Positions 47,770-57,633 of a stretch of DNA of 64,000 nucleotides are shown here, piece by piece (position 1 is the stretch's first letter; the number at the start of each line of letters is the position of its first letter). Below the pieces are notes generated by a model. It was not told where the DNA came from, made no database searches, and saw only the letters and a program-made list of their open reading frames with translations. The position numbers and the translations under genes were made by a program. The stretch is taken from assembly GCF_003315075.1 (NCBI RefSeq), contig NZ_QNRJ01000007.1:62001-126000 (forward strand), given 5' to 3'. This stretch comes from Rossellomorea aquimaris (lineage in GTDB: Bacteria; Bacillota; Bacilli; Bacillales; Bacillaceae_B).

Positions 47770-49914
47770 TTACCTTACAAATACATAGGAAGAGACAGGT
47801 TCAAGGGTTATGGTTGACTCTTTTACCCCATAAAGACCGTTTACATTTGCACGATTTCCGTCGGACAAACAAATCCAATCTTTTCCTTCGGGGAGGGGAT
47901 ACTGACACTTTTTCGAATCGGAATGGAAGACCATGAAGATATCGTTCCACGGACCATACGGGTGGACATTCCGGTAGCGGACCACAACAAGATTTTCAAT
48001 GCTATGAGAGACTTCCACATGCTCCCTGATCAGGCCGCTCTTTTGAAATCGGAAGGCACCGTGACTTTTACGGATTTGAATCAGTGCTTTTACGTATTGA
48101 ACCACATCATCGAATTCTTCTCTTCTTACCCAGTCTAGTTGATTAATTTCCACAGGAGAATTGTAGCTGTTTTCAATCCCCTTTTTCGTTCGGTAAAATT
48201 CCTGTCCTGCATGAATAAAAGGGATCCCTTGAGATAGCAGCACCATCGTGGTTGCTAATTTATGGCGATTCATAAGGGTTCCTTCATCTTCATTTAAACA
48301 AGCTTTCATTTTATCCCATAGGGTGTGATTATCATGGGACTCCACATAGTTGACGGATTGAGTCGGCTCTTTAAAGAGTCCTCTTTCTCCACTTTTCATC
48401 CCGACACTTCCAGTCAGGACGAGTTCCACCTTTTGTTCCAAGTGACCGTGACCAAGGGCAAACCCTTTGTCATATAAGTTAAACGTACTTCCTTTAATGG
48501 TGTCCCGGAACCAGTCATTGAATTGACCGATCCCTTGAAGCTGATGGGCGTTACGCAGGTTGGCTTTTTGATGGGGGGGCAGGGGTGTATTCAGGTCCCA
48601 GCCTTCTCCTATGATGATCGCTCCCGGCAAAACCCTTTCCACTTCTTCACGGATTGTCGTCATGGTCTTAATATCAAGAATTCCCATCAGGTCAAAACGG
48701 AAGCCGTCGACACCGTACTCTTTTATCCAATAAAGAATCGAATCCACGATAAATTTCCTGGCCATCAGGCGTTCGGAAGCAAAATCATTTCCCACTCCCG
48801 TCCCATTCGAAGGTAAGCCATTTTCGTCGTGACGGAAGAAATAGCCGGGCACGAGCTTTTCAAAGGACGATTCCTCCCGAATGAACACGTGGTTGTACAC
48901 CACATCCAGTATGACCCTGATATTTTCTTCATGAAGGCTTTGAATCACGCTTTTCAGCTCACTGATCCGTTCATAGGGATCTTCAGGCTTTAAGCTGTAG
49001 CTCCCTTCAGGCGCGTTAAAAAACAGTGGATTGTATCCCCAATTATAACTTTTATCGGTAGGGTGATCCGTGACCCCATCGAAATCATTGACAGGAAGCA
49101 GCTCAACATGGGTGATGCCCAGCTCCTTTAAGTACTGAATTCCACTACTGAATCCTTTCGGTGTAGAGGTCCCTTTTTCTGTAAAGGCACGATATTTTCC
49201 TGCGAATTTCATGCCGCTTTCTTTTTGGGCTGAGAAATCACGGACATTCAACTCATAAATGACAGCATCTGCAGGGGAAGTTAATGGTGCCAAGGAAAAA
49301 GGACCTTCCCCGCGTCCAAGGTTCACAATACATCCCCACTCACTGTCGTAGGAAACCGATTTAGCATAGGGATCGATCAGTTCATCCCAAACCAGGTTGA
49401 TACACGTTAGAATGGTATAATAATAACGATCTACATCGGTATTCACCTTACATTCCCATACGCCGTTCTCAACTCTGGAGAATGGGTATTGTATCTCTTC
49501 ATCATCAGGGGACTTCAGCTTTAATCTTACCTCTGTAGACGTCGGAGACCATACTTTAAACACGGTGCACCCCTCTTGGCAGGTAACACCAAGGTCATCC
49601 CCGTCATAATAATAGCGTTGATCAAACTCTTCCGTTCTAATGACCGCTCCGATTTGCAGGTCTGTCTTTGTGTTATGCTCATCGACGACTTCATAGACTT
49701 CACCCAGGACAACCTTCTCACTCTGGATCGTCGTGACATATTTCATCGCATCATTGAGGGGAATCTTTTCTTCAATGTGAAGAGCTATTTTTTCACTACC
49801 TTTTATGAGAGAGAAGTGACTGGAATTCCCATCATGATAATCGTATGGAAGAATCAATGTAACCGTATTGAACGTATCTAAAAACGCATCGTAATGCCTA
49901 CTAATGACTAACAC
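47770..49914 (-). CDS. amyX: Type I pullulanase
   Basis: About 714 residues, GH13 debranching enzyme cutting alpha-1,6 links in pullulan and glycogen. A CBM48-like N-terminal domain (about 105-200) precedes the barrel. Visible are YNWGYNP, the type I pullulanase motif; the nucleophile Asp in FRFDLMG; the acid Glu in IIGEGWD; and the third Asp in YVESHDNHT. No signal peptide, so it is intracellular. Start GTG at 49914 is chosen because GGGTGG precedes it; a TTG at 49947 is possible. It overlaps the 3' end of the lipid-kinase gene. Confidence 0.93.
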   Translation of the reverse strand: MLVISRHYDAFLDTFNTVTLILPYDYHDGNSSHFSLIKGSEKIALHIEEKIPLNDAMKYVTTIQSEKVVLGEVYEVVDEHNTKTDLQIGAVIRTEEFDQRYYYDGDDLGVTCQEGCTVFKVWSPTSTEVRLKLKSPDDEEIQYPFSRVENGVWECKVNTDVDRYYYTILTCINLVWDELIDPYAKSVSYDSEWGCIVNLGRGEGPFSLAPLTSPADAVIYELNVRDFSAQKESGMKFAGKYRAFTEKGTSTPKGFSSGIQYLKELGITHVELLPVNDFDGVTDHPTDKSYNWGYNPLFFNAPEGSYSLKPEDPYERISELKSVIQSLHEENIRVILDVVYNHVFIREESSFEKLVPGYFFRHDENGLPSNGTGVGNDFASERLMARKFIVDSILYWIKEYGVDGFRFDLMGILDIKTMTTIREEVERVLPGAIIIGEGWDLNTPLPPHQKANLRNAHQLQGIGQFNDWFRDTIKGSTFNLYDKGFALGHGHLEQKVELVLTGSVGMKSGERGLFKEPTQSVNYVESHDNHTLWDKMKACLNEDEGTLMNRHKLATTMVLLSQGIPFIHAGQEFYRTKKGIENSYNSPVEINQLDWVRREEFDDVVQYVKALIQIRKSHGAFRFQKSGLIREHVEVSHSIENLVVVRYRNVHPYGPWNDIFMVFHSDSKKCQYPLPEGKDWICLSDGNRANVNGLYGVKESTITLEPVSSYVFVR

Positions 49915-50861
49915 TTCTGCCACCCACTTCTGTTTAACATTTTCCAACTTAATGGAAGAACATTCACCTTCAATTCATTCCCCTTCTTCAGTTCTTCAAT
50001 TGTGTCTCCGTCTGCGTGCACGGGTATATCCTGACCCGATCGGATGGTCATGGTTGTTCCTGAACACGTGCTGACTTCATTGAAAGCCGTATGTTTTCCG
50101 AAGAAGACAGATAGAAAGACCAGGAGTAATTTCCACCTAGATAACCCATGGACGAGGGTCATATCGAGAGATCCATCATGAGGACAAGCCTGAGGGGCGA
50201 TCTTCATTCCTCCACCAAAAAAAGGCTGATTCGAAACAGTCACAAACCATACCTTGTGAAACACCTGCTCTTTCCCATCAACATCTATCGAAAGGGAAAA
50301 GGGTTTATACGTAAACGCTTCCTTACAAAGGAGGATAGGATAGATCAATTGTCCAAGGGACCATTTGTTCAACCACTTTTTAAAGGATGAACGATTGGCC
50401 TTACGGGCAATTTCCGCATCAAATCCTATCCCTATATTATTCACGAAATGCCCATTTGGTCCGCTGCTCATGGTAAATTGACCTGAATCCAGGGTCACGA
50501 AATCTTCTTTTTTCAAACCTTCCTTTATTAAGGTATATGCTTGTTTTTTATTGTTAGGCCAATTATAGCCCCTTGCAAAATCATTACCACTTCCTGATGG
50601 AATATACCCTATAACGACCTTGTCAAAACCGATTGTTCCACTCACCACAGAGTTCATGGTCCCATCACCACCTACCCCCACTACCAGGAGCCAGTCGTCT
50701 GGAGATTGGTTGACGACACTTGAAACAATGTTCTTCACGTCACCGGGGTGACCTGTCACAAAAATCTCATGTGGAATATCGATGGTTTGTCTAAAATGAT
50801 TCCACGAAGATAAGGAATGATGATTCTTTGCTGAAGGATTCACGATGAAAATCGACTTCAT
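49908..50861 (-). CDS. Diacylglycerol-kinase-like lipid kinase
   Basis: 317 residues, DAGK catalytic domain family. The nucleotide-binding GGDGT is at 64-68 and PSGSGNDFARG follows at about 87-97. Phosphorylates a lipid alcohol, probably diacylglycerol or undecaprenol; B. subtilis YtlR is the positional counterpart. It overlaps ytlQ by 4 nt (ATGA) at its start and amyX at its end, consistent with one operon. Confidence 0.9.
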   Translation of the reverse strand: MKSIFIVNPSAKNHHSLSSWNHFRQTIDIPHEIFVTGHPGDVKNIVSSVVNQSPDDWLLVVGVGGDGTMNSVVSGTIGFDKVVIGYIPSGSGNDFARGYNWPNNKKQAYTLIKEGLKKEDFVTLDSGQFTMSSGPNGHFVNNIGIGFDAEIARKANRSSFKKWLNKWSLGQLIYPILLCKEAFTYKPFSLSIDVDGKEQVFHKVWFVTVSNQPFFGGGMKIAPQACPHDGSLDMTLVHGLSRWKLLLVFLSVFFGKHTAFNEVSTCSGTTMTIRSGQDIPVHADGDTIEELKKGNELKVNVLPLSWKMLNRSGWQKC

Positions 50862-51826
50862 TGTTGGTTCTCACCTGATTCAACCGCCTGTTCTCCCCAT
50901 TGAAGCCTCTTGAATGAAGTGGTCTGGCAATACTCCAATATGGCTTGTGCCGCTTTCAGCTGGACACTCTTGATCGGAGAAGTGCTTGAGCGCTGCTGCT
51001 GGAACCATTCATTGTGGAGCCGCTTGTCAAGAAACTGAATGCCCACCGGAGCCTGTGGGTAATCTATGTATCCATTTCTGCTTATCACGCCTTTATGTAT
51101 AGGAAGGTCGACACCTGCATATTGAATGATTTGATGGAGTATTCCCTCCATCCTTCTCAGTCCGATTAGAGGGTTTAATACCTTCGTCTCTACATCTCCC
51201 CATTTTTTCAACCAGAATCGTTCTCCTGAACCGATGTAGGCAGTTCCCTCTTCAAATTCGAGAAAGGTTAAGCACCAGATCCCTGTTGGGGTGATCAGAA
51301 TGGTTTCGAGTTCTACAGGGGCATGTTTAATCTTTAGTATCGGGTTGTACATCACCAATATGTTATCTGGAAAACGCTGAATCAGGTAACGCAATCGTTC
51401 GTCATAATGATAGCTGTTGTCTACATAGGATTTCTCCATGATCGTGGAGCTTGCCCATCTCAACTGAAAATCAAATACAAGGTCCAGGAAGGAAACCTTC
51501 AATTCTTCCTCCGTAGAGATATCCTGGTTTGAATCCATTTCAAATGCAATTTCTTCATCATTTGGCTGAATGGAGTTTGAGAGCTCCTCCTCTTCAGCTT
51601 CTTTCTTTTTGAACAGTGAAAAGAGCTTCTCCTTCATGGAGTTCCTTTCCTCTTCTTGTTGTTCCACCTTAATGATCGGTGAAGCGGGAGGAAGATCATC
51701 GTTTTCCCAATGTTGTTTCATTTTTTCCCATTGCTGCTTTTTTAATCGGACAAATTGGGAAGGATATCTATATAAATCTGTTTCGTACCTGGAAACGTAA
51801 TCTTGAAGTTTAATCAGCTGTGCCAT
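50858..51826 (-). CDS. ytlQ: NERD-domain-like protein YtlQ
   Basis: 322 residues from ATG at 51826 after AAAGGA; an upstream ATG is rejected. Glu-rich low-complexity segment (about 50-90), then a nuclease-related (NERD)-like domain (about 130-300). Conserved in Bacillus between ytlP and ytlR; function unknown. Coupled to the lipid kinase by a 4-nt overlap. Confidence 0.85.
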   Translation of the reverse strand: MAQLIKLQDYVSRYETDLYRYPSQFVRLKKQQWEKMKQHWENDDLPPASPIIKVEQQEEERNSMKEKLFSLFKKKEAEEEELSNSIQPNDEEIAFEMDSNQDISTEEELKVSFLDLVFDFQLRWASSTIMEKSYVDNSYHYDERLRYLIQRFPDNILVMYNPILKIKHAPVELETILITPTGIWCLTFLEFEEGTAYIGSGERFWLKKWGDVETKVLNPLIGLRRMEGILHQIIQYAGVDLPIHKGVISRNGYIDYPQAPVGIQFLDKRLHNEWFQQQRSSTSPIKSVQLKAAQAILEYCQTTSFKRLQWGEQAVESGENQQ

Positions 51827-51849
51827 ATGGATCGATCCTTTCATGACGG

Positions 51850-52401
51850 TCAATTTGCATGTAACGGTTTGGTGTAAATGGCTTCATACTTTGGCAGTCT
51901 GTCTAAGTGAGTTTGATATAACACGATTTCTCCTGCTGTGAAAGAATGGGTGTCCGTTGGCTGAAACGAATTCAACCACCCGGAAGTAAAAGGAAAATCT
52001 CTATTCCACTTTCGCCCTACGGTGATATGTGGAGAAAAAGGTCTCTTATCTAATGGAAAGCCCGCTTCTTCACAAGCACCATACACACTTTCCCGAACCC
52101 GTTGTAAGATTTCAGAAGGCTGAATGCCCATCCAAAGAATTCTGGGTGAATCACTTTTTCCAAAGGTACCGTAGTGATCAAGGGTTAATGAAAATGAAGG
52201 ACATTCAAGCGCGTCTACTCTATGGATCACGGGTTGAAGTTCATCCGCACTTCCTAAAAAGGCCAATGTGATGTGATAGTCCTTCGGGTGCACCCAGCGC
52301 TGAAAAGAACCCTCATCCATCATTGGCTCTGTCCACTTATGTATAAGGTGTTTCGTTTCTTGAGATAAAGAGAGTGCAAAGAAATAGTGAGCTTTCAACA
52401 T
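51850..52401 (-). CDS. thpR: RNA 2',3'-cyclic phosphodiesterase (LigT/ThpR family)
   Basis: 183 residues from ATG at 52401 after AAAGGACGAG, equal in length to B. subtilis YtlP; the ORF extension to 52449 is rejected. Two HxTx motifs, H43-T45 in YHITLAF and a second HITV near residue 124. Hydrolyses RNA 2',3'-cyclic phosphates. Ends 23 bp before the ytlQ start. Confidence 0.92.
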   Translation of the reverse strand: MLKAHYFFALSLSQETKHLIHKWTEPMMDEGSFQRWVHPKDYHITLAFLGSADELQPVIHRVDALECPSFSLTLDHYGTFGKSDSPRILWMGIQPSEILQRVRESVYGACEEAGFPLDKRPFSPHITVGRKWNRDFPFTSGWLNSFQPTDTHSFTAGEIVLYQTHLDRLPKYEAIYTKPLHAN

Positions 52402-52566
52402 ATCACTCGTCCTTTCATTCGTTACTACCATTTTAGCAAAATGTGTCATGAGAGAGAATGACTAGAAGGAAATGCAATAAAAATGAAATACAAAGCTCAT
52501 TTATTTGATAAGATTTATCTGAATTAGTACGATAGAAGAAGAACGTTTTCTGAAAGGAAGTTGACT

Positions 52567-53496
52567 ATGAAAGTTGTACAAAATATCGCTGAACTGATCG
52601 GGGACACCCCCCTTGTCAAATTGAATCGACTCAATCCTGCTGACGGAGCGGATGTATATGTTAAATTGGAATTCTATAACCCGAGTAAAAGTGTGAAGGA
52701 TCGCGCAGCCTTTCAAATGATCGTTGAAGCAGAAAAGGAAGGCTTCTTAAAAGAAGGCTCGACCATCATAGAGCCCACAAGCGGAAACACGGGTATCGGA
52801 CTTGCCATGAATGCAGCAGCAAGGGGATATCGCGCAATCCTGGTCATGCCCGATACGATGACTCAAGAGCGTATTAATCTGTTAAAAGCATACGGTGCTG
52901 AAGTAGTCTTAACACCTGGAGATGACAAAATGCCAGGTGCCATTGAAAAAGCGAAAGAATTAACAGAGCAAATTCCCAATAGCTTCATGCCGATGCAGTT
53001 CGAAAATGATGCGAACCCGGATGCCCACCGAAAGACGACGGCCCTCGAGATTGTGGAGGCCATGAAAGAAATCGGCAAGCCCTTATCTGCATTTGTTGCG
53101 ACTGCCGGAACGGGCGGCACGATTACAGGGACTGGCGAAGTGTTAAAAGAGCACTATCCGGACCTCGCCGTTCATGTGGTGGAACCGGCGGGATCCCCGG
53201 TTCTATCCGGAGGTAAGCCAGGGAAGCATAAATTAGTAGGAACGAGCCCAGGGTTTGTTCCTGATATCCTGAATACCAGTGTCTACGATGAAATCCACAA
53301 AATCGAAGACGAGCATGCCTACGATATTGCCCGCAGAATGGCAAGTGAAGAAGGTATCCTGGTAGGACCTTCATCAGGGGCCGCTTGTTATGCAGCCATA
53401 GAAGTGGCGAAGAAATTATCACCTGAAGATGTAGTCGTGTGCATTGCCTGCGATACAGGAGAAAGATATCTCTCAAGCGACCTGTTTAGGTTTTAA
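52567..53496 (+). CDS. Cysteine synthase-like O-acetylserine (thiol) lyase
   Basis: 309-residue PLP enzyme (fold II) like B. subtilis YtkP/CysK, making cysteine from O-acetylserine and sulfide. The PLP lysine K44 is in NPSKSVKDRAA, substrate motif TSGNTGIG at about 76-83, and GTGGTITGTGEVL binds the PLP phosphate. SD AAAGGAAG; own promoter assumed in the 117-bp gap. The catalytic motifs are intact. Confidence 0.93.
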   Translation: MKVVQNIAELIGDTPLVKLNRLNPADGADVYVKLEFYNPSKSVKDRAAFQMIVEAEKEGFLKEGSTIIEPTSGNTGIGLAMNAAARGYRAILVMPDTMTQERINLLKAYGAEVVLTPGDDKMPGAIEKAKELTEQIPNSFMPMQFENDANPDAHRKTTALEIVEAMKEIGKPLSAFVATAGTGGTITGTGEVLKEHYPDLAVHVVEPAGSPVLSGGKPGKHKLVGTSPGFVPDILNTSVYDEIHKIEDEHAYDIARRMASEEGILVGPSSGAACYAAIEVAKKLSPEDVVVCIACDTGERYLSSDLFRF

Positions 53497-53537
53497 TTAC
53501 AAAATCGGAACCGGCTTGCCCCTCAAGCCGGACGATA

Positions 53538-53581
53538 ACCAAGAGAGGCTGCGCCCATGACGGCGCAGCCTCTTTCTTATG
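53538..53581 (+). terminator. Terminator after the cysteine synthase gene
   Basis: Stem AGAGGCTGCGCC / GGCGCAGCCTCT followed by TTCTTATG. Confidence 0.8.
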
Positions 53582-53582
53582 T

Positions 53583-53861
53583 TTATTTAACCTTATGATA
53601 CTGCGTGATGAAATGTTCAGGAGAAGACTTAACAACAAACGTCCACACTCCTTCTATCGTGTGAAGATACAAAAAAGTATAGTAAGCTGACAACGGCTTG
53701 CTTGTCACATCCATCACGTCCTTGATGGTGAAGCTTTTCGCAGGAGTCTCAATTCGATCATTGTATAAATAAAGATGCTCCTCTGTCTCTACCGTGAATT
53801 GCTGGTTGTCTTCTATTCTTCGTTCTGTCTTCATAAATGGTTGTGAACAAATCAATCTCAT
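53583..53861 (-). CDS. Small conserved hypothetical protein
   Basis: 92 residues from ATG at 53861 after GGAGG. Soluble, mostly beta-strand-rich in appearance (LYLYNDRIE, YYTFLYLHTIEGVWTFVVKS), perhaps PH-like. It follows dat by 13 bp on the same strand, so likely the last gene of pepV-dat-this unit. I do not recognise a family. Confidence 0.6.
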   Translation of the reverse strand: MRLICSQPFMKTERRIEDNQQFTVETEEHLYLYNDRIETPAKSFTIKDVMDVTSKPLSAYYTFLYLHTIEGVWTFVVKSSPEHFITQYHKVK

Positions 53862-53874
53862 TTAAAGCCTCCAA

Positions 53875-54729
53875 CTATTTTACCGGGCTTTGTTCCCTTT
53901 TTCTCTCACTAAAGAGTGCCTGCAGCTTTTTCGTTACAGAACCGGGTTTCCCATTCCCGATCACCTGTTGATCGATCTTAATGACGGGCATTACTTCTGA
54001 AGTCGTACTTGCGATGAATACTTCATCCGCTTCGAGAAGATCAGGGACAAGAAATGCCTCTTCTTGAAAGGAGATAGCATTTTTTCTGCATAAATCTTCA
54101 ATGACTCTTCTCGTAATGCCATTGAGTATCAAGTTTGTTACGGGATGCGTGTAGATGACCCCACCTTTCACCATGAATGCATTCGAAGAGGAACCTTCCG
54201 TCACCGTATCACCTCGATGCAAAATGGCTTCGAAATGGCCTTCAGAAGCCGCTTCTTCTTTTGCCAGCAGGTTTCCGAGAAGATTCAAGCTCTTAATATC
54301 ACACCTCAACCACCTGATATCTTCGACCAGCTTAGCTGTTACACCTTGCTCCATCTGGTGAAGAGGGACAGGGAAGTCTTTCGTATAGGCAACAACACTT
54401 CCCGTTACATCTTTCGAAGGAAAATGGTGCTGACGGGAAGACACACCGCGTGTCACTTGTAAATAAACAATCCCGTCTTGCACTTGATTGGAATCGATAA
54501 GTTCCAGAAGATGCCCAGTCAGTTCTTCTTCTGAATACGGAATGGACAGCTTCATCTTTTCAGCACTTTGATAAAGTCGCTCCATATGCTCCTTCATCGT
54601 GAACGTGTTTCCACCGTATACGCGAATCACTTCATAGATGCCATCCCCGAATTGATACCCGCGATCCTCAATATCAATCTTCGCATCGGCACGATCGATG
54701 ACTTCCCCATTTACAAATACTGTGTTCAT
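53875..54729 (-). CDS. dat: D-amino acid aminotransferase
   Basis: 284-residue class IV PLP aminotransferase; PLP lysine K146 in RCDIKSLNLL. Interconverts D-Ala and D-Glu, supplying D-Glu for cell-wall and 2-oxo acids. SD GGGGAGAG. Begins 21 bp after pepV; dat-pepV pairs also occur in staphylococci. In B. subtilis the dat gene (yheM) lies elsewhere. Confidence 0.94.
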   Translation of the reverse strand: MNTVFVNGEVIDRADAKIDIEDRGYQFGDGIYEVIRVYGGNTFTMKEHMERLYQSAEKMKLSIPYSEEELTGHLLELIDSNQVQDGIVYLQVTRGVSSRQHHFPSKDVTGSVVAYTKDFPVPLHQMEQGVTAKLVEDIRWLRCDIKSLNLLGNLLAKEEAASEGHFEAILHRGDTVTEGSSSNAFMVKGGVIYTHPVTNLILNGITRRVIEDLCRKNAISFQEEAFLVPDLLEADEVFIASTTSEVMPVIKIDQQVIGNGKPGSVTKKLQALFSERKREQSPVK

Positions 54730-54750
54730 TCTGCTCTCCCCTTGTCTCTC

Positions 54751-56157
54751 TTATGATTCACATGCTAATTCATAGATAGCCTGTGCGTAAATAGCCGTTG
54801 CTTTCAGGAGATCCTCAATATACATATATTCATCCTTCTGATGAGCAATATCTTCACGTCCCGGGAATAATGCCCCAAAGGCTACGCCTGCCTCCAAGCT
54901 TCTGGCGTAAGTCCCTCCACCGATGCTTAATAACTCGCCTCTCTCACCGGTTTGATCCTCATATACTTTTTTCAGCGTTTGAACGAGTTCATCGTCTTTA
55001 GACACATGATGAGGTTTACTATCTGAGAAGTTCTCAATCGAATAGCCTTCTATGTTCTCAATGATTGCCTTTCCTTTTTCCATCTCAAACGTAACCGGAT
55101 AACGCATGTTTAATCCTAATCGTCCGCCATCAGCATCTGAATAGCGCAGCTTCCCTACGTTGATAGTTAAATCTCCCGTAATATCGTCACGGTAGCTTAC
55201 ACCGAGCTGGATCCCTCTTGAATCTTTAAAGAAATGCTTGGTCGTGAACTCAAAGAATTCTTTCCCCTGAGAAGAAAGGGGCAACTGTGATAAGAATGCT
55301 CCTAAGTAGAGACCGGCATTCTTCCCATTGTCAGGCTCCATTCCATGAGAGGAAACTCCTTCTACTTCAAAAACAAGCTCGCCGTTTTCAATGTAATAGT
55401 TGCCTTTGATGTTTTCTTCCTTAGTGAAAATTTCAAAGTTTTGAACCCATTTTGTGTGGTCCTCATCGACCAATAGTACCGCTTTGGCATAGTCAGGAAC
55501 CATGTTGTAGCGGCGTCCGGACTCAAAAGACAAGACTTTTATGCCCGATTGAGACGTCTCCGCCGATTTTGTTTGGACTAAATCATAGTCGGCGATCCCT
55601 TTTTCTGCATGGATGATCGGGAAGTCCGCATCAGGGGCAAATCCCATTGTAGGCATTTCTTCGTTTTTAAAATAGTGCTCTACACATCTCCAGTCGCTTT
55701 CTTCATCTGTTCCAATGATCATCCGGACCCGCTTATTGAAGGTGGGATCAAGATCCTTTACGATTTTCATGGCATAATAGGCAGCCATTGTAGGACCCTT
55801 GTCATCGATCGCTCCACGGGCGAAAATCTTACCGTCTTTTATCTCACCGCCATAAGGATCGACGCTCCATCCATCCCCTTCAGGCACCACATCCACATGA
55901 CAAAGGATACCAAGAAGATCATTCCCTTCCCCAAACTCTAAATGTCCGGCAAGATGGTCCACATTCTTAGGGATGAAACCGTCTTTTTCACCAAGGGTTA
56001 ACAAATAGTCCAGCGCTTCCTTCACGCCTTTCCCCAGCGGTGCTTCCTCCGTCGCATTCTCTTCATCCAGCACACTTTTAATCTGCAGGAATTGCTGCAG
56101 ATCCTTAAGCAAATCGTCTTTCCGCTTCTCCACTTCATTCGTCCAATTAATACCCAT
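54751..56157 (-). CDS. pepV: Dipeptidase PepV
   Basis: 468-residue M20-family metal dipeptidase (B. subtilis YtjP). Zn ligands are in CHVDVVPEGDGW and GAIDDKGPTMA, with the catalytic Glu in GTDEESDW. Cleaves dipeptides, including those with D-residues in the PepV class. First gene of the pepV-dat unit; the start ATG follows AGGTGG. Confidence 0.95.
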   Translation of the reverse strand: MGINWTNEVEKRKDDLLKDLQQFLQIKSVLDEENATEEAPLGKGVKEALDYLLTLGEKDGFIPKNVDHLAGHLEFGEGNDLLGILCHVDVVPEGDGWSVDPYGGEIKDGKIFARGAIDDKGPTMAAYYAMKIVKDLDPTFNKRVRMIIGTDEESDWRCVEHYFKNEEMPTMGFAPDADFPIIHAEKGIADYDLVQTKSAETSQSGIKVLSFESGRRYNMVPDYAKAVLLVDEDHTKWVQNFEIFTKEENIKGNYYIENGELVFEVEGVSSHGMEPDNGKNAGLYLGAFLSQLPLSSQGKEFFEFTTKHFFKDSRGIQLGVSYRDDITGDLTINVGKLRYSDADGGRLGLNMRYPVTFEMEKGKAIIENIEGYSIENFSDSKPHHVSKDDELVQTLKKVYEDQTGERGELLSIGGGTYARSLEAGVAFGALFPGREDIAHQKDEYMYIEDLLKATAIYAQAIYELACES

Positions 56158-56380
56158 TCGTATCCACCTGCTCTATATGTATTTACTTCTACATTCATTT
56201 TATACTGTTTTATGGGGAAATCCAAACAGAGAGAATCCTAAGTGCTTAGCTCTATTCAATGAACATATCGCTTGATTCGATGGGGATTCACTTTAACTCG
56301 GCTACTCTCTCATTCTTAACAACAATATTTATAAAAGGCTTTTTTCGTAAATGTTGTTTTTTTACATATAGCCTCCATGG

Positions 56381-56964
56381 GCTCTGTCAATCAAGTGTGT
56401 ACTGGATGGTGAGGGGAACTGCTCCGCTTTCCGCGGACGCGCGGCCGAGCCTCCTCAGCTTCGCTTCCGGGGTCTCGGCACGCCCGTACTTCCGCAGGAG
56501 TCTGCGCAGTTCCCCTCACCATCTTTAATAGATTTTTAGTGACAGAGCAAAAAGGCAAAAGGCTGAATCAAAGCAGATCTTTATCATAAACAAGCTGAGA
56601 TTGTATAACTTTTAATAGTTAATAAATTTAAAAGAGGGCAAGCTAAATCCTCCATTGGTAATAATAACTTATTATTAAGCTATCATAATGAGGTCCATTT
56701 GGTATCCCTCTGTATATACTCTGTTTGGAACAAACGCTCAACATATCTTCAATAGGATCTTTATTGTTTTGTCTCTCTGTCACTAGGCAGTCAGAATATA
56801 GAAGCACAGAGTGGATTGTAGCGGAAGGCACTTGACTCCTGCGGGAAATAGAGGAAAGGTCGAGACCCCACAGGGCAAAGCCCGAGGAGGCTCGACTTCC
56901 TCCCCGCGGAAAGCAAGTGCCTGCAGCGGAAAGGAACGGTCCACGTTTTGTTCCTACACTCATC
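56381..56964 (+). mobile_element. Composite palindromic element, copy 3 (584 bp)
   Basis: P1 (56381-56548) from GCTCTGTCA to TGACAGAGC with GATGGTGAGGGGAACTGC / GCAGTTCCCCTCACCATC. P2 (56787-56964) from GCAGTCAGAATATAG to CACTCATC. Interior of 238 bp shares GCTAAATCCTCC, CTATCATAATGAGGT and GGAACAAAC with copy 2. Confidence 0.75.
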
Positions 56965-57123
56965 CTCTGGCGTAAAGCAACTACTTCCTTTTTTCAGTAA
57001 AATAGCAATAACCTATACGAAAAGAACTTTATAAAGATTACATATATTTAGCATTTTCTTCATATTCTAGGAATACAACCATCAAGTTACTACGTAAATT
57101 GTTTGTAAATTTGGACAATAATT

Positions 57124-57152
57124 TTGAAATTTTGTCGGATTAGGAGTACAAT
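57124..57152 (+). promoter_or_regulatory. Sigma-A promoter of ytzE
   Basis: TTGAAA, a 17-bp spacer, TACAAT; the leader to ytzE is about 135 nt. Confidence 0.65.
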
Positions 57153-57293
57153 GTAATTGTCTGACATCTTATGAGTAAACTTTATATGTAGAAAAGGGGT
57201 TGTCTAAAGCGCATAGTACATATGGTAGCACGTGAGGTGCACAAACGACACATGTAGTCTTTGCCTTTGGAAAAATGATGAGGGAGTGGTTCT

Positions 57294-57515
57294 TTGAAAC
57301 CTTCAACCAATCGTATGCTAACTAGAATCAAAGCTGTGTACATGTACATTAATCAGAAAGGTACTGTAACAACTCAAGATCTTGTAGACGAATTTGGCAT
57401 TACTCCTCGCACCATACAAAGAGATCTCAACGTGTTAGCGTATAATGACTTGGTGCAAAGCCCGAGTCGGGGTCAATGGACAACTACGGAGAAGAAAGTG
57501 AAGATGACTTCGTAA
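57294..57515 (+). CDS. ytzE: DeoR-type HTH protein YtzE
   Basis: 73 residues from a TTG start after GGGAGTGG. Winged helix-turn-helix of the DeoR/HTH_11 type (MLTRIKAVYMYINQ; TTQDLVDEFGITPRTIQRDL) without an effector domain. Positional homologue of B. subtilis ytzE. Likely a small DNA-binding regulator; targets unknown. Confidence 0.9.
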   Translation: MKPSTNRMLTRIKAVYMYINQKGTVTTQDLVDEFGITPRTIQRDLNVLAYNDLVQSPSRGQWTTTEKKVKMTS

Positions 57516-57582
57516 TCAGATTTGACGGATTATCTCCCAGATCTGATCACTGAATAACGGACTAACTAAAATGACTACTAAA

Positions 57583-57631
57583 GCAAAGAAGCGGGGCAGC
57601 ACCCTTACAGAAAGGTGCCGCCCCGTTTTAT
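57583..57631. terminator. Bidirectional terminator between ytzE and rsuA
   Basis: Stem CGGGGCAGCACC / GGTGCCGCCCCG with T-rich sequence on the plus side. Confidence 0.75.
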
Positions 57632-57633
57632 GT

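Larger units (their letters stand above)
56158..57293. other. 1.1-kb intergenic region with composite element copy 3
   Basis: No credible gene. Contains the pepV promoter side, composite element 56381-56964, and the ytzE promoter at 57124. ORFs seen here are translations of palindromic repeat cores. Confidence 0.6.

Noticed and set aside
56643-56963. 106-codon ORF in composite element copy 3
   Set aside because: Mostly repeat translation; the corresponding frame is broken in the other copies.
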